From: JAJECS01 sp965262745
Lineage (GTDB): Bacteria; Chloroflexota; UBA11872
Reading direction: 5' to 3'
DNA: 64,000 nt
Assembly (NCBI GenBank): GCA_965262745.1
Contig: OZ253558.1
Location: 1,364,001-1,428,000, forward strand
The position numbers and the translations under genes were made by a program. This document shows, one piece after another, positions 61,402 to 64,000 of this stretch. Within the stretch, counting starts at the first letter, position 1. Every line of letters starts with the position of its first letter. The notes under the pieces were generated by a model. That model was not told the origin of the DNA and did not search any database. It was given only the letters and a program-made list of their open reading frames with translations.

Positions 61402-62397
61402 CTAGCGGCGGCGCTCGGTCGCCTGTCGAATAAAAGCCGCAAATGACGCGCGCGACGGCGCGGGGCGGACACGGTCCAGAGCCGCATAGGCGCGCGCCGC
61501 ATAGCTCCCAGCAACGCCGGCCGCTTCTTCCACCGCGCCGGACGCTTTGATGGCGTCGAGGGCTCGCGCCACCGCGTCGTCATCGGTCGTCCGACCCGAG
61601 AGAACGACCTGCACGGGACCACCGCCGCTCGGCTCGTCGCGGAGGTACAGGATGGACGGAAGGGTCACGAGACCGGCGCGAAGATCGGTGCCGACCGGCT
61701 TGCCGGTCTCGGAAACCGACCCGCTGATATCCAGAATGTCATCGGTGATCTGAAAGGCCATCCCGAGGCTCCAGCCCAAGTCGCGCAAGGCCTCGCGCTC
61801 CGACGCCGGCGCGTCGGCCAGCGCGGCGGTGGCATCGCAGGCCAGCGCGAACAGCGAAGCCGTCTTGTGGCCGATCTTCTCGAGGTACTGCCGACGGGCA
61901 ATATCGACGTTGCCGTCGTACGTCGGGATCACGAACTCGCTCACGGACATGTCGTGGATGGTGGCCGCAAAGAGCCGCACGATCGCTGGCCGATCAAGTT
62001 GCGCGACGAGGTCGGCGGCCGCCGCGAAGAGATAGTCACCGGCGAGGACCGCAATCTTCTGCGACCACGTCACGTGCACGGCGGGGCGCCCGCGGCGTTC
62101 CGCGGAGCTGTCGACGATGTCGTCGTGCACCAACGTGGCGGAGTGCAACACCTCCGTGGCCGCGGCGAGCTTGGCCACGTCATCGGGCCGCCCGTCAACG
62201 ATTTGGGCGGCGTGGAGCGCTAGCGCGGGCCGCAGGCGCTTGGCCGGGCCGATGAGCACCGCCTGGAGGACTTCCTCGAGCATGGGAACTTCGGGAACCC
62301 GCGTGCAGTCGCGGATAACCCGCTCGACCGCGGCAAGCTGCGGCGCGATCGGGGTCACTGGATCGTCGGCAGCGGCCGGCGGCGAATGGTCAGGCAC
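61402..62397 (-). CDS. Polyprenyl diphosphate synthase
   Basis: The two Asp-rich motifs are LVHDDIVD and ITDDILD, with GPAKRLRPAL and GHKTASLF also typical of long-chain trans-prenyl synthases. The 331-residue chain starts at a GTG at 62397 that overlaps the tatD stop by 8 bp. It likely makes the quinone side chain for MenG. Confidence 0.93.
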   Translation of the reverse strand: MPDHSPPAAADDPVTPIAPQLAAVERVIRDCTRVPEVPMLEEVLQAVLIGPAKRLRPALALHAAQIVDGRPDDVAKLAAATEVLHSATLVHDDIVDSSAERRGRPAVHVTWSQKIAVLAGDYLFAAAADLVAQLDRPAIVRLFAATIHDMSVSEFVIPTYDGNVDIARRQYLEKIGHKTASLFALACDATAALADAPASEREALRDLGWSLGMAFQITDDILDISGSVSETGKPVGTDLRAGLVTLPSILYLRDEPSGGGPVQVVLSGRTTDDDAVARALDAIKASGAVEEAAGVAGSYAARAYAALDRVRPAPSRASFAAFIRQATERRR

Positions 62398-63169
62398 TGA
62401 CGGCGGGGGCACCGAAGACGGCGCGCGCATTCCGGGTAGTCCTCTCGGCCAGTGAGGGTACCGATATTCCCACGGCCGCCGCCACCACGGCCGCCGTGTG
62501 CGGCAGGTGCGCGGGTTCATTGCGCCGGCCCCTGACCGGCTCCGGGGACAGATAGGGCGCATCGGTCTCGAGCATCAATCGCTCGAGAGGGATCTCCGCC
62601 GCCGCGGCGCGGAGGTCGCGCTCACGACGGAACGTGACAATGCCCGAGAGTGAGATGTGCAGGCCAAGGTCGGTGAACACGCGGGCGTGCGCGGCGTCGC
62701 CCGCGTAGCTGTGCATGACGCCCCGGATGCCCGGCACGGACTCCAGGACAGCCGCCACGGCGTCGAGCGCCGCGCGCGAGTGCACGACGACTGGGAGGCC
62801 AAGCTCGACCGCTAGTTCGCACTGCTCGGCAAATGCGCGCCGCTGAATATCCCGCGGCTGAAACTCGTGGTGATGGTCCAAGCCGGTTTCGCCGATGGCG
62901 CGCACGTTTGGGTGAGCGGCCAGGGTGCGCAGCTCGCGCGCCGCGCCACGGTCCCAACTCCCGCATTCGTGCGGATGCACGCCGATGGCGGCGAACCAGC
63001 CCTCAAAGCACTCCGTGAGCTCGATAACCCGCCGGCTCTCCTCAAGGTCGCTGGCCACGACCAGCACTTCGCCGACGCCGGCGGCGACGGCACGGGCGTG
63101 CAGCGCGGGCAGTTCGTCGGCGAAGGCGGCACTCGCGAGATGCGCGTGCGAATCGAAGAGCGCGGCTAT
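62390..63169 (-). CDS. tatD: TatD-family metal-dependent deoxyribonuclease
   Basis: The metal ligands are present: FDSHAHL, AIGVHPHECG, GETGLDHH, VVHSRAA and LETDAPYL. The protein is 259 residues from here. No ATG, GTG or TTG lies in frame within a sensible distance of FDSHAHL. The nearest normal start, at 63496, would lie 330 bp inside metG. An ATA at 63167-63169, overlapping the metG TAG, sits where the start should be. A rare start codon or a sequence error is possible. Confidence 0.88.
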   Translation of the reverse strand: MAALFDSHAHLASAAFADELPALHARAVAAGVGEVLVVASDLEESRRVIELTECFEGWFAAIGVHPHECGSWDRGAARELRTLAAHPNVRAIGETGLDHHHEFQPRDIQRRAFAEQCELAVELGLPVVVHSRAALDAVAAVLESVPGIRGVMHSYAGDAAHARVFTDLGLHISLSGIVTFRRERDLRAAAAEIPLERLMLETDAPYLSPEPVRGRRNEPAHLPHTAAVVAAAVGISVPSLAERTTRNARAVFGAPAVSA

Positions 63170-64000
63170 GAGATTTCGAGGCGCGGGAAGAGCGCCCCGC
63201 CGCCCGGCACGTGGTGCCCGGCCGGCAATCCGGCCCAGCCGCCCGCACCCCAGTCGCCGGGTTCGGCCGGCGGCAAGCCCAAATTCTCCAGGATGGCCGT
63301 GGAGGTGCGCGGCATGGCCGGTTGAATCTGAATCGCGATGTGGCGCACCGCCTCCAGGGCGGCGCCCAACACGGTTGCCAGCCGCTCGGGCTGCCCCGGG
63401 TCCCTGGCCAGACGCCACGGCTGGGTGCGGTCGATATACCGGTTGACCGCGCTCACGAAGTCGAAGGAAGCGCCCAGCGCCAGGTGGAGCCGCCAAGCCT
63501 CATAGTGCGCCTCGACGAGTGTCCAGGCCGTCTCGGCCGCCGCGCGCAGTTCGCTCTCCAGCTCGGACGGCTCTTCGGCGGGCGGGACGACACCGTCGAA
63601 GTAGCGCCCGAGCATGGATGTCGTGCGCAGCACCAGATTGCCTAGATCGTTGCCCAGGTCGTTCTGATAGCGGCGGCCCATGTTTTCCCACTTGAAGTCG
63701 CCGTCCCGATCGAACGGCACTTCGCGCAGCAGGTAGTAGCGCAAGGCATCCGATCCATGCCGCTCGATCACGTCGGCCGGCCGCACCATGTGGCCGCTGC
63801 TCTGGCTCATTGGGGCGCCTTCGAAATCCACCCAGCCGTGGACGACGACTTGGCGGGGCAGCGGCAGACCCGCCGACATCAGCATCGCGGGCCAGTAGAG
63901 CGCATGGAACCGGACAATGTCCTTGCCGATGACGTGCGCGTCGGCCGGCCACCAGCGCCCAAAGTCGGCCTCGCCGCCGTTCTGGCCGAACCCGACGCCG
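63166..64000 (-). CDS. metG: Methionyl-tRNA synthetase, N-terminus outside window
   Basis: The visible 277 residues cover the end of the catalytic domain (WWPADAHVIGKDIVRFHALYW begins it, given here as WWPADAHVIGKD and FHALYW) and the anticodon-binding helices (FDFVSAVNRYIDRTQPWRLA). The KMSKS loop reads PMSQSSG, so both lysines are changed to Pro and Gln. The chain ends LFPRLEIS without a C-terminal tRNA-binding domain. It heads the run with tatD, prenyl synthase, menG, FemAB-like and murE. Confidence 0.93.
   Translation of the reverse strand, partial: GVGFGQNGGEADFGRWWPADAHVIGKDIVRFHALYWPAMLMSAGLPLPRQVVVHGWVDFEGAPMSQSSGHMVRPADVIERHGSDALRYYLLREVPFDRDGDFKWENMGRRYQNDLGNDLGNLVLRTTSMLGRYFDGVVPPAEEPSELESELRAAAETAWTLVEAHYEAWRLHLALGASFDFVSAVNRYIDRTQPWRLARDPGQPERLATVLGAALEAVRHIAIQIQPAMPRTSTAILENLGLPPAEPGDWGAGGWAGLPAGHHVPGGGALFPRLEIS

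Overview
The window is a high-GC (roughly two-thirds G+C by eye) bacterial chromosome segment with dense, mostly overlapping operons and many GTG/TTG starts. No rRNA or tRNA gene was found. The gene set best fits a Chloroflexota-type bacterium, perhaps SAR202-like: a homodimeric aceE-type pyruvate dehydrogenase, a flavin-dependent ThyX, SpoIID/LytB-like wall proteins without sporulation genes, several catabolic enolase/DapA-like/TIM-barrel enzymes, and dispersed ATTCCCGC palindromic repeats. This is inference from gene content only, not a marker-gene placement.

Layout. 1-6763 (minus): pyruvate dehydrogenase complex (aceE, E2, partial E3), followed upstream by lipB and lipA, which make the lipoyl cofactor E2 needs. 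7179-10478: a lone AT-richer gene for a sacsin-like GHKL ATPase fused to a DUF3883 nuclease-like domain, a probable acquired defence gene. 10544-15035: a CCAEP-tail radical SAM protein, an ATP-grasp ligase, an NfuA-like Fe-S carrier and MoaA. 15142-16011: an SMP-30 hydrolase.

16236-23863 is the most interesting block. It has a HEPN-DUF499 ATPase, a small acidic protein, a DUF2335 membrane protein, a DUF1156 zinc-ribbon DNA methyltransferase and a GIY-YIG nuclease, and reads as a compact modification-based defence cassette. The methyltransferase carries an AT-rich patch and a perfect 14-bp hairpin inside its coding sequence.

23953-27113: a TPP-riboswitch-controlled thiamine/pyrimidine-precursor ABC transporter (thiX, thiY, thiZ) with a thiamine-binding protein. 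27172-28203: an IS30-family element inserted into a palindromic repeat. 28361-42995: an accessory catabolic region with a creatininase-like enzyme, a deacetylase, an aldo-keto reductase, two sugar isomerase-like barrels, SGNH hydrolase, two DapA-like proteins, an enolase-superfamily enzyme, an SDR, a class III aminotransferase and a TolB/LRR lipoprotein.

43128-54k is core genome: yebC-ruvC-ruvA-ruvB-acylphosphatase-FecR-like-acpS-nnr on plus; cmk-plsC-der and plsY on minus; then a SpoIID/LytB-like wall protein. 55194-56923: thyX followed by an MntA-HepT toxin-antitoxin pair. 56991-64000 (minus): a 2-hydroxyacid dehydrogenase, then the run metG-tatD-polyprenyl synthase-menG-FemAB-like-murE, linking menaquinone and peptidoglycan synthesis.
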